A DNA stretch of 64,000 nucleotides from Nonomuraea turkmeniaca (GTDB lineage Bacteria > Actinomycetota > Actinomycetes > Streptosporangiales > Streptosporangiaceae). Positions 18,288 to 29,376 of this stretch are shown here, in pieces; within the stretch, counting starts at the first letter, position 1; every line of letters starts with the position of its first letter. The stretch lies in assembly GCF_005889735.1 (NCBI RefSeq), contig NZ_VCKY01000022.1, forward strand, positions 1 to 64,000. Direction: 5' to 3'. Both the position numbers and the translations under genes were made by a program. The notes under the pieces are model-generated. The model worked only from the letters and a program-made list of their open reading frames with translations, made no database searches and had not been told where the DNA came from.

Positions 18288-20513
18288 TTATCGCAGTGCG
18301 GAAAGCACTTGATCGCGGACTTGCGCCCTCTGCGCGTCGTCGCTGAGGGGGCGACCGGCGCGATCGACAACGTAGAAGACGTCCACGGCCTCCGCGCCGA
18401 GAGTCTCTACGCGAGCGGCTCTCACGTCAAGACCGCACTCCCCGAACGCCCGTCCTATACGCCACAGCAGTCCGGGCCTGTCATGGGCCCTGACTTCCAC
18501 GACGGTGGCCGTCGCGGAGGCGTCGTCGACCAGGGTCACCCGAGGTGGGGCCACGGGTACACGGGGCGGCCGCACGGCCCGCGAACGGCGGGCCAGCCGC
18601 TGCTCGATGTCAAGACGACCAGCAAGGACGAGGCGGAGGTCGGACTCCAGGGTGGCGGGGTCCGGCGGGGTGCCGTACTCGGGGACCACGGAGAACTCGA
18701 TCACGGCCGTGGAGCCCGCGGAGGCGGACGAGGCCGAGCGCACGATGAGGCGGTGCGCCGACAACACGCCGGCGGCGCTCCAGAGCAGCCCCACCCGGTC
18801 GGGGGCGACGACCGTGACGGAACCGCCGTTGACGCGCACGGCGCCGCCGCCGTGCCTGGCCAGCCCGGCCTGTTCCGCCGACAGGGTGGGCGGCTTGGGT
18901 GGCGGCGAGCCGGCCAGCACGGACCTGACCCGGCGCACGAGGTCCGCGACCAGCCCGGCCTTCCAGCTGTTCCAGGCGGCGGGACCGGTCGCGTTGCCGT
19001 CGGCGATCGCGAGCGCGGCCAGCAGTTCGAGGACCTCGCGCGAGCCGACGGTGGCGGCGACCTTCTCGATCGTGACGGGGTCGTCGAGGTCCCTGCGGGT
19101 GGCGGTCTCGGGCAGCAGCAGGTGGTGGCGTACGACGGTGGCCAGGGTGTCCACGTCGGGCGCGGGCAGGCCGATGCGGGTGGCGATGTCGCGGACCACG
19201 ACCTCGCCGGTCGCCGAATGGTCGCCGGGCCAGCCCTTGCCGATGTCGTGGAAGAGCGCCGAGATCAGCAGCAGGTCGGGACGGGAGACCTCGCGGGTGT
19301 GGCTGGCGGCGTTCGCGGCGGCCTCGATGAGGTGCCGGTCGACGGTGAAGCGGTGGATCGGGTGGCGTTGCGGACGGTGGCGTACCCGCTCCCAGTCAGG
19401 AAGCAGCTTGACAAGAATGCCGGCCTGGTCGAGCTCCTCCCACACGGGCACGGCGGCGCGGCCCGCACCGAGGATGGACACCAGCGCGTCACGGGCCTCG
19501 TCGGGCCACGGCACCGGCATGGGAGGCGACTGAGCTGCGAGAACGGACACCGTCGCGGGCGCGAGCGGCAGCCCGGAGTCGGCCGCGGCGGCCGCCGCGC
19601 GCAGCACCAGGACAGGGTCCTTACGAGGGGTGACCCCACGGGCGAGCACCACTTCGCCGCCGTGTTCCACCACGCCGTCCGCCAGCGGACGGCGGCCTCG
19701 GGGCGCCGGCCCTGACAGGAGCCGGTCAACGGTGCGCCAGGTGCCGTCGAAAGCATGAGAGATCGTGCGGCCCGCCTCGGCGAGCCTGCGCATCAGCGCC
19801 TCGGCGTCGAGCAGGCCGAGCAGTCCCGCCACGGCGTCCTGCTCCTGCAGGACCAGCCGGTCGGTGCCGCGGGCGGTGACGACGTGCAGCGCGTGCCGCA
19901 CGTCGAGGATGAACTCGTACGCCTCCCGCGCCCGGGGACCCGGCGCGGAGGCGACCCAGGCCGCCGCCACGGCCTGCATCGCCTGGACGTCACGGAGCCC
20001 GCCGCGACCGTCCTTGAGATCAGGTTCGAGGAGGAAGGCCAGCTCACCGCTGGTCTGGGCCCGCTTGTCGGCCGCGTCCCGCAGCTCGCCGAGCCTGCGC
20101 CGGGAGTCCGCCCGCCACTCGGCGAGCACCGCCTCCCTGGCCTTCCTGGTCAGTTCGGGGTCGCCGGCCACGTGCCTGGCCTGGATGAGGCCGAGCACGG
20201 CCTTCAAATCCTGCCTGGCGACGGCCACGGCCTCCTCGACAGTGCGCACGGAGTGGTCAAGGCTGACCGCCGAGTCCCAGATCGGATACCAGATCCGGTC
20301 GGCGATCCTGGCCACGTCGGGCCGACCGTTGTGCAGCAGAACCAGGTCGAGGTCGCTGCTGGGGGCCAGTTCGCCCCTTCCCAGGCTGCCGACGGCGACC
20401 AATGAGACGTGGTCGCCGTCGCTCGCCGTGCGGAAGAGATCCTTGAGCCAGCGGTCGGTGTCCGCGGTCCGCTCCTTGCGGGCCGCGGCGTACGAACGGG
20501 CCTCTCCCCTCAC
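18288..20513 (-). CDS. glnD: PII uridylyltransferase/uridylyl-removing enzyme
   Basis: 741 aa, GTG start. The nucleotidyltransferase motif GSLGRGELAPSSDLDLVLLH is near residue 42, followed by the GlnD-specific PDLKDGRGGLRD, an HD hydrolase domain (ALFHDIGKG) near residue 420, and two ACT domains at the C-terminus (about 560-640 and 670-741). It modifies the PII protein encoded upstream according to glutamine level; in actinomycetes the group added may be AMP and not UMP. It closes the amtB-glnB-glnD operon, and a structured 190-bp stretch separates it from glnB. Confidence 0.95.
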   Translation of the reverse strand: MRGEARSYAAARKERTADTDRWLKDLFRTASDGDHVSLVAVGSLGRGELAPSSDLDLVLLHNGRPDVARIADRIWYPIWDSAVSLDHSVRTVEEAVAVARQDLKAVLGLIQARHVAGDPELTRKAREAVLAEWRADSRRRLGELRDAADKRAQTSGELAFLLEPDLKDGRGGLRDVQAMQAVAAAWVASAPGPRAREAYEFILDVRHALHVVTARGTDRLVLQEQDAVAGLLGLLDAEALMRRLAEAGRTISHAFDGTWRTVDRLLSGPAPRGRRPLADGVVEHGGEVVLARGVTPRKDPVLVLRAAAAAADSGLPLAPATVSVLAAQSPPMPVPWPDEARDALVSILGAGRAAVPVWEELDQAGILVKLLPDWERVRHRPQRHPIHRFTVDRHLIEAAANAASHTREVSRPDLLLISALFHDIGKGWPGDHSATGEVVVRDIATRIGLPAPDVDTLATVVRHHLLLPETATRRDLDDPVTIEKVAATVGSREVLELLAALAIADGNATGPAAWNSWKAGLVADLVRRVRSVLAGSPPPKPPTLSAEQAGLARHGGGAVRVNGGSVTVVAPDRVGLLWSAAGVLSAHRLIVRSASSASAGSTAVIEFSVVPEYGTPPDPATLESDLRLVLAGRLDIEQRLARRSRAVRPPRVPVAPPRVTLVDDASATATVVEVRAHDRPGLLWRIGRAFGECGLDVRAARVETLGAEAVDVFYVVDRAGRPLSDDAQRAQVRDQVLSALR

Positions 20514-20538
20514 TCCTGTGCCCCCTTGCCGAGCTTCG

Positions 20539-22393
<1,855 letters not shown>

Positions 22394-22466
22394 CGAAGCG
22401 ACCCTCCTTACATGTGACGTGTGGCCACAGCGTGTTCGCCTGGGGTTTCGTGGCGCGACCAGGTGT

Positions 22467-22513
22467 GTTTCACATTCGTGAATCTCGCCACACTGGTGTT
22501 TCAGGTACGTTTC
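22467..22513 (-). promoter_or_regulatory. GlnR-like boxes upstream of amtB
   Basis: Read on the minus strand: GAAAC-GTACCT-GAAAC at 22513-22498 and TTCAC-GAATGT-GAAAC at 22482-22467. Both have the a-site/6 nt/b-site layout of actinomycete GlnR boxes, 31 bp apart. They lie 74-120 bp upstream of the amtB start, the normal place for GlnR activation of amtB. Confidence 0.6.
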
Positions 22514-22564
22514 GGGCGCCTCACGGCCCGCTATTTCGGTGATGCGATTACCGGCATGCGATAC

Positions 22565-22583
22565 TTAGGTTTGCCTAACTTAA
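22565..22583 (+). promoter_or_regulatory. IdeR/DmdR-type iron box
   Basis: TTAGGTTTGCCTAACTTAA matches the 19-bp DtxR/IdeR consensus (TTAGGTTAGSCTAACCTAA) at 17 positions. It lies 18 bp upstream of the binding-protein start, where a bound repressor would block transcription when iron is sufficient. Confidence 0.75.
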
Positions 22584-22600
22584 GAGATCAAGGAATGCTC

Positions 22601-23527
22601 ATGCGCCTCCGCCTGGCCGTCGCCGCCATGCTCCCCCTGCTCACCCTCGCCGCGTGCGGGACCGCCACCTCCTCCCAGGAGACCGGTCCCACCCGGACCG
22701 TCAAGCACGCCATGGGAGAGACGAAGGTGCCGATGACCCCGCAGCGGGTCGTGGTGCTCGACACGGACAAACTCGACACGATGGTCTCGCTCGGCCTGGC
22801 GCCTGTGGGCGCGGCGCAGGCCCAGGAGAACCAGAAGTGGCCGCAGTACCTGGGCTCGTCATTGTCCGCCACCAAGGCGGTGGGCACCCTCCAGGCCCCG
22901 AACATCGAGGCCATCATGGCGCTCAAGCCGGACCTCATCCTCGGCTCCAAGTTCCGGCAGGCCGCTTTCTACGACAAGCTCAGCAAGATCGCGCCTACCG
23001 TGTTCACCGAGAGGGTCGGCGTCACCTGGAAGGAGAACTTCCTGCTCGACGCCGAGGCGCTGGGCAAGAAGGACCAGGCCACGCAGCTGCTGTCCACCTA
23101 CGAGACGCGGGCCAAGGAGGTCGGCACGAAGTTCTCGAAGCTGGAGGTCGGCATCGTGCGGTTCATGCCAACCGAAATCCGGATGTACGGCCCCGAGTCG
23201 TTCAGCGGCATCGTGGTGGGCGACGCCGGCATCCCCAGGCCCACGGCGCAGCAGCTCGCCGACCAGGAGGACAAGCGCTTCGGCAAGCTGAGCCAGGAGA
23301 ACATCGCCAAGGCCGACGCCGACGCGATCTTCTACAGCGCGTACGGCGAGGCCGCCGCCAAGTCGCAGGCCACGGTGACCGGCGGGCCGCTGTGGAAGGG
23401 CCTGGAGGCGGTCAAGTCGGGCAACGCCCACAACGTGGACGACGAGATCTGGATGCTGGGCATCGGCGTCACGGCCGCCGGCAAGATCCTCGACGACCTG
23501 GACAAGTACCTGGCGCCGCTGGCCTGA
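22601..23527 (+). CDS. Iron-siderophore ABC substrate-binding lipoprotein
   Basis: 308 aa from the ATG at 22601, chosen because AAGGA lies 7 bases upstream; an in-frame ATG at 22595 is too close. The signal peptide ends in the lipobox LTLAAC. The FecB/FhuD-type periplasmic binding domain follows, with the motif PQRVVVLDTDKLDTMVSLGLAPVG, then NIEAIMALKPDLILG (named motifs). An iron box sits in its promoter. No permease or ATPase genes are adjacent, so it probably feeds a transporter encoded elsewhere. Confidence 0.88.
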   Translation: MRLRLAVAAMLPLLTLAACGTATSSQETGPTRTVKHAMGETKVPMTPQRVVVLDTDKLDTMVSLGLAPVGAAQAQENQKWPQYLGSSLSATKAVGTLQAPNIEAIMALKPDLILGSKFRQAAFYDKLSKIAPTVFTERVGVTWKENFLLDAEALGKKDQATQLLSTYETRAKEVGTKFSKLEVGIVRFMPTEIRMYGPESFSGIVVGDAGIPRPTAQQLADQEDKRFGKLSQENIAKADADAIFYSAYGEAAAKSQATVTGGPLWKGLEAVKSGNAHNVDDEIWMLGIGVTAAGKILDDLDKYLAPLA

Positions 23528-23528
23528 G

Positions 23529-24290
23529 TCAGGAGAGGCGTACCGGGTCGCCCTTCCTGGCCCGGCCGGGCCGCGCCACGCGGGCGTACACCCCCGCGCA
23601 CGGTTGCGGCCCCATGTCGAACACCGGCACCCGGTTGTGCCTGGCCACCGTGCGCAGCGCGTCGACGTCTCGCCCCAGCGGCCCGTGGGCGAGCGTCGGC
23701 ACCGCGCAGCGCGGGCTCGCCACGATGACCTCCAGCACCACCTCGTCGCCGACCTGCAGCTCCCTGCCCACCCAGGCGTTCTCGGGAAAGCCTTGATGGG
23801 CAGTCGCGATGACCAGGTTGGGCCGGTAGCGGAGCGCCTCGACGTGGCCGCGCGGGCTGAGCGCGCCGATCCGCTCCACGGTGGAGGTCGAGATCAGGTG
23901 GATCGGCGCGAAGTCGAAGAACGTGCCGCCGGGCGCGGCGGCCCCTAGCGTGCCGACGGTGTGGGGCACCTCCGCCTCGATCCCCTCGGCCAGCACCCGT
24001 TCGGGAACGGAGCGTTCGAACTCGGCGCCTTCCGGCGGCACGTCGATCAGCCGCACGTCCCGCCCCAGCAGCCTGGACAATTCCGCATTCCCCGGGACGC
24101 GTGCCCCCTCGATCGTCAGCAGATCCCGCCAGAGCCGCGGGTTCTTCGCGCTGGCGATCTTCCCGGTGGCGACGTCGAGCACCGCGCGCGCCCGGTCACC
24201 GGCCAGCCCGCGCTCGGTCACCTCGCTCGCCGCGACCTCCTCGCCCAGCATCGACTTGACCGGATAACGACGCAGCGTCTCGACATGCAC
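23529..24290 (-). CDS. MOSC domain protein
   Basis: 253 aa. An N-terminal MOSC beta-barrel domain (LRRYPVKSMLGEEV...GLAGDRARAVLD) is followed by the MOSC core, with RYRPNLVIAT and a conserved cysteine in SPRCAVPT. MOSC proteins handle molybdenum-bound sulfur or reduce N-hydroxylated compounds such as mARC substrates. The actual substrate is unknown. It stands alone, convergent with the iron-binding lipoprotein and 10 bp from the hydrolase gene. Confidence 0.85.
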   Translation of the reverse strand: MHVETLRRYPVKSMLGEEVAASEVTERGLAGDRARAVLDVATGKIASAKNPRLWRDLLTIEGARVPGNAELSRLLGRDVRLIDVPPEGAEFERSVPERVLAEGIEAEVPHTVGTLGAAAPGGTFFDFAPIHLISTSTVERIGALSPRGHVEALRYRPNLVIATAHQGFPENAWVGRELQVGDEVVLEVIVASPRCAVPTLAHGPLGRDVDALRTVARHNRVPVFDMGPQPCAGVYARVARPGRARKGDPVRLS

Positions 24291-24300
24291 CTAACGCAGC

Positions 24301-25107
24301 CTATGACTCCTGCGCCCAGAAGCGCCGCAAATGCGGCACCAGCTCGGCGGCCCGCTCGTCCGGGAAGAACAACCGCCCGCCCTCGATCTCGACGATCTCC
24401 CTGACTCCGGGGATCGTGTCGCGCAGCCAGCGGGCCCAGCTGACGTCGAAGAACACGTCGCCCGTGCCCCACACCACGAGGGTGGGCACGGTCAGCACGG
24501 TGAGCTGCGGCTCGATGGCGATCATGTCCTTGGCGTCGATGGAGGTCAGCAGGCGTTCGAAGGCCCGGCCGCCGTCCGGCTTGGCGAAGACGGGCCGCAG
24601 GTACGCGTCCACCAGCGCGGCCGGATCGTCGATCCGCTCGTAGCCGTCGCCGAAGGCGGTCTTGGCCAGCAGCTCCGGCTGGTCGAGCACGGCGGCGGTG
24701 AGCTCGGCCAGCTCACCCCTGGCCGCCAGCTCGACGGTCGGCTTGAACGCCTCCGGCGGCGTGTTGGTGTGCACGTCGCAGTTGGTGAGGGTGAGCGTAC
24801 GGAGCCGGTGGCGGTGCCGTACCGCGAAGACCTGGGCGACGGCGCCGCCCGTGTCGTTGGCGACGAGATCCACCTCGCTGAGGCCGAGCTCTTCGCACAG
24901 CTCCTCCACGGCCTCGGCGAGCGCGGGGATCGACAGATCGTCGCGCGGCGCGCTCCCACCGTGCGACGGCAGGTCGATGGCGACACAGCGGCGCTCGCCG
25001 CGGAGCTCGGCGATGACGTTGCGCCACAGGTAGGAGCTGGTGCCGACGCCGTGGACGAACAGCGCGACCGGCCCCTGGCCCACGTCCACATAGGAGATAC
25101 CGTCCAT
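24301..25107 (-). CDS. Alpha/beta hydrolase with aspartate nucleophile (haloalkane dehalogenase/epoxide hydrolase-like)
   Basis: 268 aa. Oxyanion segment HGVGTSSYLW, strand DLPSHGGS, and a nucleophile elbow VANDTGG where the nucleophile position is Asp and not Ser. This is the pattern of haloalkane dehalogenases and epoxide hydrolases. A late WGTGDVFFD segment supplies the acid. The catalytic His is not certain; candidates are few near the C-terminus (PHLRRFW). It is divergent from a TetR gene with shared palindromic operators, so it is probably induced by its substrate. Confidence 0.75.
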   Translation of the reverse strand: MDGISYVDVGQGPVALFVHGVGTSSYLWRNVIAELRGERRCVAIDLPSHGGSAPRDDLSIPALAEAVEELCEELGLSEVDLVANDTGGAVAQVFAVRHRHRLRTLTLTNCDVHTNTPPEAFKPTVELAARGELAELTAAVLDQPELLAKTAFGDGYERIDDPAALVDAYLRPVFAKPDGGRAFERLLTSIDAKDMIAIEPQLTVLTVPTLVVWGTGDVFFDVSWARWLRDTIPGVREIVEIEGGRLFFPDERAAELVPHLRRFWAQES

Positions 25108-25122
25108 GAACCCTCCAATTAC

Positions 25123-25166
25123 AGACCGACTGTCGGTCTATGAAATTACAGACTGACGGTCGGTTT
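25123..25166. promoter_or_regulatory. TetR operator pair between hydrolase and regulator
   Basis: AGACCGACTGTCGGTCT at 25123-25139 is a perfect odd palindrome. AGACTGACGGTCGGTTT at 25150-25166 is a looser copy 27 bp on. They match the common TetR/AcrR operator shape and lie between the two divergent starts. Confidence 0.75.
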
Positions 25167-25181
25167 GTCTACAGTGAGTCC

Positions 25182-25754
25182 ATGAACCTCAAGGCGGAAC
25201 GCGGCGCGGCAACCCGCGACAGGGTCCTGGCGATCGCCACGCGGTTGTTCGCCGAGCGGGGCTACGACGAAACCTCGGTCGAGACGGTCCTGCAGGAGAC
25301 GGGGCTGAGCAAGGGGGCGCTCTACCACCATTACGCGGGCAAGGACGTCCTGTTCGAGGCGGTGCTGGAGGCCACGGAGTCGGCCGTCCAGGTCAAGATC
25401 ATGGATGCGGTGCGCGGCATCACCTCCCCGGCCGAGTCACTCAAGGCGGGGGTCCTGGCCTGGATCAGGCTCGCCGGGGACCCGGTCGTCAAGCAGATCG
25501 TCCTCATCGACGCGCCTGCGGTGCTGGGGTGGGAGCGGTGGCGGGCCATGGAGGAGCGGTATTCGTTCGGCATGCTGAAATCCGCTTTGAAGGCCACCAA
25601 GGCGGTCCCGCCCGACTTCCTGGACCTGCACGCCCACATGCTGCTGGCGGCCATCAACGAGAGCGTGCTGCTGGTGGCGAGGGGCGGCGACCGCGTCGCC
25701 GCCGAGGCAGCCGTCGAAGAGTTCCTCCGCCGCCTCCTCCACCCCGCCGACTGA
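25182..25754 (+). CDS. TetR/AcrR family regulator
   Basis: 190 aa from the ATG at 25182. An in-frame ATG at 25140 would place the operators inside the gene, so it was not used. HTH domain with TRLFAERGYDETSVETVL and GLSKGALYHHYAGKDVLF. The rest is an unassigned ligand-binding helical domain. It probably represses itself and the divergent hydrolase. Confidence 0.85.
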   Translation: MNLKAERGAATRDRVLAIATRLFAERGYDETSVETVLQETGLSKGALYHHYAGKDVLFEAVLEATESAVQVKIMDAVRGITSPAESLKAGVLAWIRLAGDPVVKQIVLIDAPAVLGWERWRAMEERYSFGMLKSALKATKAVPPDFLDLHAHMLLAAINESVLLVARGGDRVAAEAAVEEFLRRLLHPAD

Positions 25755-25860
25755 GCACCGCAACAGGCGCCGAGCCCCCGCCGCGGCGCATGGGCCCGTG
25801 CCGAAAGGCGAGCCGCCGGCTCCGTGTGGACGGGGCCGACGGCTGGGAAGGGCAGGTGGG

Positions 25861-26802
25861 TCAGGCTGCGGCGGTGGCCATCTTGCGGAGGCGGGCCAGG
25901 GCGTCGCGTTCGATGCGGCGGGCGCGGTCGCGGCCGATGCCGTACCGTTCGCCGACCTCCGTCAGCGTGTGCTCACGCCCGTCCAACAACCCGTAGCGCC
26001 ACCGCAACATCTCGCTGGTCGGGCCCTCTAGCCCGGTCAGCCACAACTCCAGCCGCTCCCGCTCCAGGATCTCGATCGCCTGCTGCTCGGGGTCGGCCCA
26101 CGTCTCGTCCGCGATCATGTCGCCGAGCTCGGTCTCGTCCTCGTCGCCCACCCCCAGCTGGAGTGAGACCGGATCGGAGGCCCAGCGCCGCAGCTCACGC
26201 ACCCGCTCGATCGGCAGGTCGAGGATCTGGGCGAGATCGTCGTCGGTCGGCTCGGCGTCGAACTCGGCCAGCATGTCCCGGCGTACCCGCATCAGCCGGG
26301 TCATCTGCTCCCCGGCGTGCGTCGGCAGCCGCACGGGCCGCGCCTGCTCGTGGATGGCCCGCCCCACCGACTGCCTGATCCACCACGTCGCATACGTGGA
26401 GAACTTGTATCCCCGCCGGTAGTCGAACTTCTCGACCGCCCGCACCAGGCCCAGGTTCCCCTCCTGGACCAGGTCGATGAGCGGCATCCCCCGACCCGAA
26501 TATTTCCTGGCCACCGCCACCACAAGGCGCAGGTTGGCCTGAATGAACTCGTCCTTCGCCCGCTGACCCGAGATGGCCAGACGCTCCAGCTCCTCGTCGG
26601 CCGCATCCCCGATGCGCGGCTCCGAGCCCCCGCTGTCGAGCAACTGCTCGGCGAAGAGTCCCGCTTCGATCCGCTTGGCGAGCTCCACCTCTTCCTCCGC
26701 CGTGAGCAGCGGGACCCGGCCGATTTCCGCCAGGTAGGTCCCCAGCAGATCTCGATCCGCGACGTGCTGCTCCTGCGTGCGACTCCCCGTAGGCCTTGCC
26801 AT
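25861..26802 (-). CDS. RNA polymerase sigma-70 factor, principal-like (group 2)
   Basis: 313 aa from the ATG at 26802, which follows GAGG; the frame continues upstream to 26862 but with an unlikely leader. Region 1.2 (DLLGTYLAEIGRVPLLTAEEE), region 2 (NLRLVVAVARKYSGRGMPLIDLVQEGN and the KFSTYATWWIRQSVGRAI recognition part), region 3 and region 4 (TLTEVGERYGIGRDRARRIE) are all present, given here as motif names. It lacks the long N-terminus of HrdB, so it is a non-essential HrdA/C/D-like factor. No anti-sigma gene is nearby. Confidence 0.9.
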   Translation of the reverse strand: MARPTGSRTQEQHVADRDLLGTYLAEIGRVPLLTAEEEVELAKRIEAGLFAEQLLDSGGSEPRIGDAADEELERLAISGQRAKDEFIQANLRLVVAVARKYSGRGMPLIDLVQEGNLGLVRAVEKFDYRRGYKFSTYATWWIRQSVGRAIHEQARPVRLPTHAGEQMTRLMRVRRDMLAEFDAEPTDDDLAQILDLPIERVRELRRWASDPVSLQLGVGDEDETELGDMIADETWADPEQQAIEILERERLELWLTGLEGPTSEMLRWRYGLLDGREHTLTEVGERYGIGRDRARRIERDALARLRKMATAAA

Positions 26803-26869
26803 CCCCAGGCACCTCGTTCCGCAGCTGCGTTCTATACCCGGCCAACGTCCGGCCAGATGCAAAGATTCC

Positions 26870-28054
26870 CTAAAGCACTACGTCCGAGGGAGGGTTCTGG
26901 ATGTCCTCCTCAAGGAGGAGTCCGTTCTGGACCACCTGGTGAACGAGGGGTACGCCGGGCCGATAGGCCAGATGGACGTATGAAGGGGCGTCGAGCACAG
27001 CCAGGTCCGCGCGGGCTCCGGGCCGCAGCCAGCCTACGTCCGTACGCCGCAACGCGCGCGCCCCGCCGTACGTCGCCGCCCTGATCGCCTCCAGCGGCGT
27101 CATCCCCATCTCCCGCACGGCCAGCGCCACGCAGAACGCCATCGACGACGTGTACGACGACCCGGGATTGCAGTCGGTGGCCAGCGCCACGGTGACCCCG
27201 GCGTCGATCAGCCGCCTGGCGTCCGGGTACGGCGACCTGGTGGAGAACTCGGCCCCGGGCAGCAACGTCGCCACCGTCTCCGAGGCGGCCAGCGCGTCCA
27301 CGTCGGCCGAGGTCAGATGGGTGCAGTGGTCCGCGGAGGCGGCGCCCAGCTCGCACGCGATCCGCACGCCCGGCCCCTCGCCGAGCTGGTTGGCGTGCAC
27401 CCGCACCCCCAGCCCCGCCTTCATCCCGGCGCTCAGGATCTCCCGCGTCTGGTCCCCGTCGAACGCCCCGCGCTCGCAGAACACGTCCACCCATTTGGCG
27501 TACGGCGCGCACGCCTCCAGCATCTCCCCGGCCACGAGCCGCACGTAGGAGTCGGCGTCCATGTCCGCGGGCACCACGTGCGCCCCCAGAAAGGTGGTCT
27601 CGCCGGTCAGCCCGGCCGCGATCTCCAGCGAGCGCCGCTCGTCGTCGACGGTCAGCCCGTACCCGCTCTTGATCTCCACGGTGGTGGTGCCCTGGCCGCG
27701 CATCTCGTTGACGAGGGCACGGGCGCGGGCGGCCAGCTCGGCGTCGCCGGCCCGCCGGGTGGCGGCGACCGTGGTCCTGATGCCGCCCCCGGTGTACGGC
27801 TGACCGGACATGCGGGCCTGGAACTCGGCCGTCCGGTCGCCGGCGAAGATCAGGTGCGCGTGGCTGTCGACGAAGCCGGGGATGACGGCCCGTCCGCCCA
27901 CGTCCACCCGCTCGTCGGCGTCGGGGGCCTGCGCGGCGGGACCCGCCCAGGCGACCAGGCCGTCGGCCACGACCAGCGCCGCGCCGGCGATCTCCTCGCG
28001 TTCGGGGTCACCGGTGTACAGCAGCCCGATGCCGTCGATGAGCGTCGTGGTCAT
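26870..28054 (-). CDS. hutI: Imidazolonepropionase
   Basis: 394 aa amidohydrolase starting [10 protein letters not shown] at 28054, where the ATG overlaps the hutF stop by 4 bases. Metal site in [14 protein letters not shown], then the lysine-bearing [16 protein letters not shown], and the late ATDCNPGSS aspartate. It opens the imidazolone ring to N-formimidoyl-L-glutamate in histidine breakdown. Last gene of the operon M20 amidohydrolase-hutF-hutI. Confidence 0.94.
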   Translation of the reverse strand: MTTTLIDGIGLLYTGDPEREEIAGAALVVADGLVAWAGPAAQAPDADERVDVGGRAVIPGFVDSHAHLIFAGDRTAEFQARMSGQPYTGGGIRTTVAATRRAGDAELAARARALVNEMRGQGTTTVEIKSGYGLTVDDERRSLEIAAGLTGETTFLGAHVVPADMDADSYVRLVAGEMLEACAPYAKWVDVFCERGAFDGDQTREILSAGMKAGLGVRVHANQLGEGPGVRIACELGAASADHCTHLTSADVDALAASETVATLLPGAEFSTRSPYPDARRLIDAGVTVALATDCNPGSSYTSSMAFCVALAVREMGMTPLEAIRAATYGGARALRRTDVGWLRPGARADLAVLDAPSYVHLAYRPGVPLVHQVVQNGLLLEEDIQNPPSDVVL

Positions 28055-29376
28055 CGCAGGGCTCCTATCGCCTCGGCCAGCAGGGATCCGACATCGCCCA
28101 GCACGTGCCTGCCGTCTTCGACCACGCGGCGCCCGCCGGACACGACCGAGTGCACGTCGGCCGCCGTGGCGGCGAACACCACGGCCTCCAGTCCCCTCGC
28201 GCCGGCCGTACGCACGGAGTCGAGGCGTACCGACACCAGGTCGGCCCGCGCGCCGGGCACGAGCATGCCCGCGTCGGGGAAGCCGAGCGAGGTGTGGCCG
28301 GCCGTGGTGGCGGCGGCGAGCAGGTCGGCGGCGGACCAGTGGCCGCGTTTCCCGCTGGCCAGCCGCTCGTCCAGCTCGACCGCACGCGCCTCTTCGAACA
28401 GGTCGATCACGGCGTGGCTGTCGGAGCCGAGCGTGATCCGCGCGCCTCGGTCGGCGAGGGTCCTGGCGGGGCCGATGCCGTCGGCGAGGTCGCGTTCGGT
28501 AGTGGGGCACATGCAGATGAACGTGCCCGAATGCGAGAGCAGCTCGACGTCCACGTCGGTCAGGTGGGTGGCGTGCACGGCGGTCGAGCGCGGCCCCAGC
28601 GCCGCGTGCTCGTGGAGGAGCTGGACGGGCGTGGCGGCGTACCTCTCGACGCAGGCCGCGTTCTCCGCCGGCTGCTCGGAGACGTGTACGTGCAGGGGCG
28701 CGGCGTGCCGGTGGGAGAACTCGGCGACGACCGGCATCTGCTCGGGCGGCACCGCCCGCACCGAGTGGATGGCCGCGCCGATCTCCACGTCCGCCTGGCC
28801 TTCGTAACAGGCGGCCAGGTCGTCGGCCCTGACCGCCCAGCGCTCGGCGTTCCCGTCGCCGAACCGGTCCTGCGCGCCGGCCAGCTGTGCGCCCATGCCG
28901 CCGGTCAGGTAGCAGGTGTCGAGCAGCGCGATGCGCAGCCCGGCGGCGCGGGCGGCCTGGACGAGCGCGTGGCCCATGGCGTTGGGGTCGTCGTACGGCT
29001 TGCCGCCCGTCGCGTGGTGCAGGTAGTGGAACTCGCCCACGCAGGTCACCCCGGCCAGCGCCATCTCGGCGTAGACCGCCGTGGCCAGGCGCAGGTAGGC
29101 GTCGGGGTCGAGCCGGGCGGCCACCTCGTACATCCGATCCCGCCAGGTCCAGAAGTCACCCTTGCCCTCCTGCGCGGCGCCTCTGAGCGCGCGATGGAAG
29201 GCATGCGAATGGGCGTTGGCCAGGCCGGGGACGGTGAGCCCGGCCAGCCGTTCTGCGCCGGCGGGCGGCGGGCCCTGGCCGATCCGCGCGATCCGGTCTC
29301 CCTCGACCACCACGATCACGTCGTCCGCGATGCCGTCGGGCACCCAGGCCTGCTCGCACCAGTACGTCAGCGACAC
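28051..29376 (-). CDS. hutF: Formimidoylglutamate deiminase
   Basis: 441 aa amidohydrolase. Zinc site [13 protein letters not shown], then [18 protein letters not shown], and [10 protein letters not shown]. HutF converts N-formimidoyl-L-glutamate to N-formyl-L-glutamate and ammonia, which marks the five-step version of histidine utilisation. Overlaps the upstream amidohydrolase gene by 10 bases and hutI by 4. Confidence 0.92.
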   Translation of the reverse strand: MSLTYWCEQAWVPDGIADDVIVVVEGDRIARIGQGPPPAGAERLAGLTVPGLANAHSHAFHRALRGAAQEGKGDFWTWRDRMYEVAARLDPDAYLRLATAVYAEMALAGVTCVGEFHYLHHATGGKPYDDPNAMGHALVQAARAAGLRIALLDTCYLTGGMGAQLAGAQDRFGDGNAERWAVRADDLAACYEGQADVEIGAAIHSVRAVPPEQMPVVAEFSHRHAAPLHVHVSEQPAENAACVERYAATPVQLLHEHAALGPRSTAVHATHLTDVDVELLSHSGTFICMCPTTERDLADGIGPARTLADRGARITLGSDSHAVIDLFEEARAVELDERLASGKRGHWSAADLLAAATTAGHTSLGFPDAGMLVPGARADLVSVRLDSVRTAGARGLEAVVFAATAADVHSVVSGGRRVVEDGRHVLGDVGSLLAEAIGALR

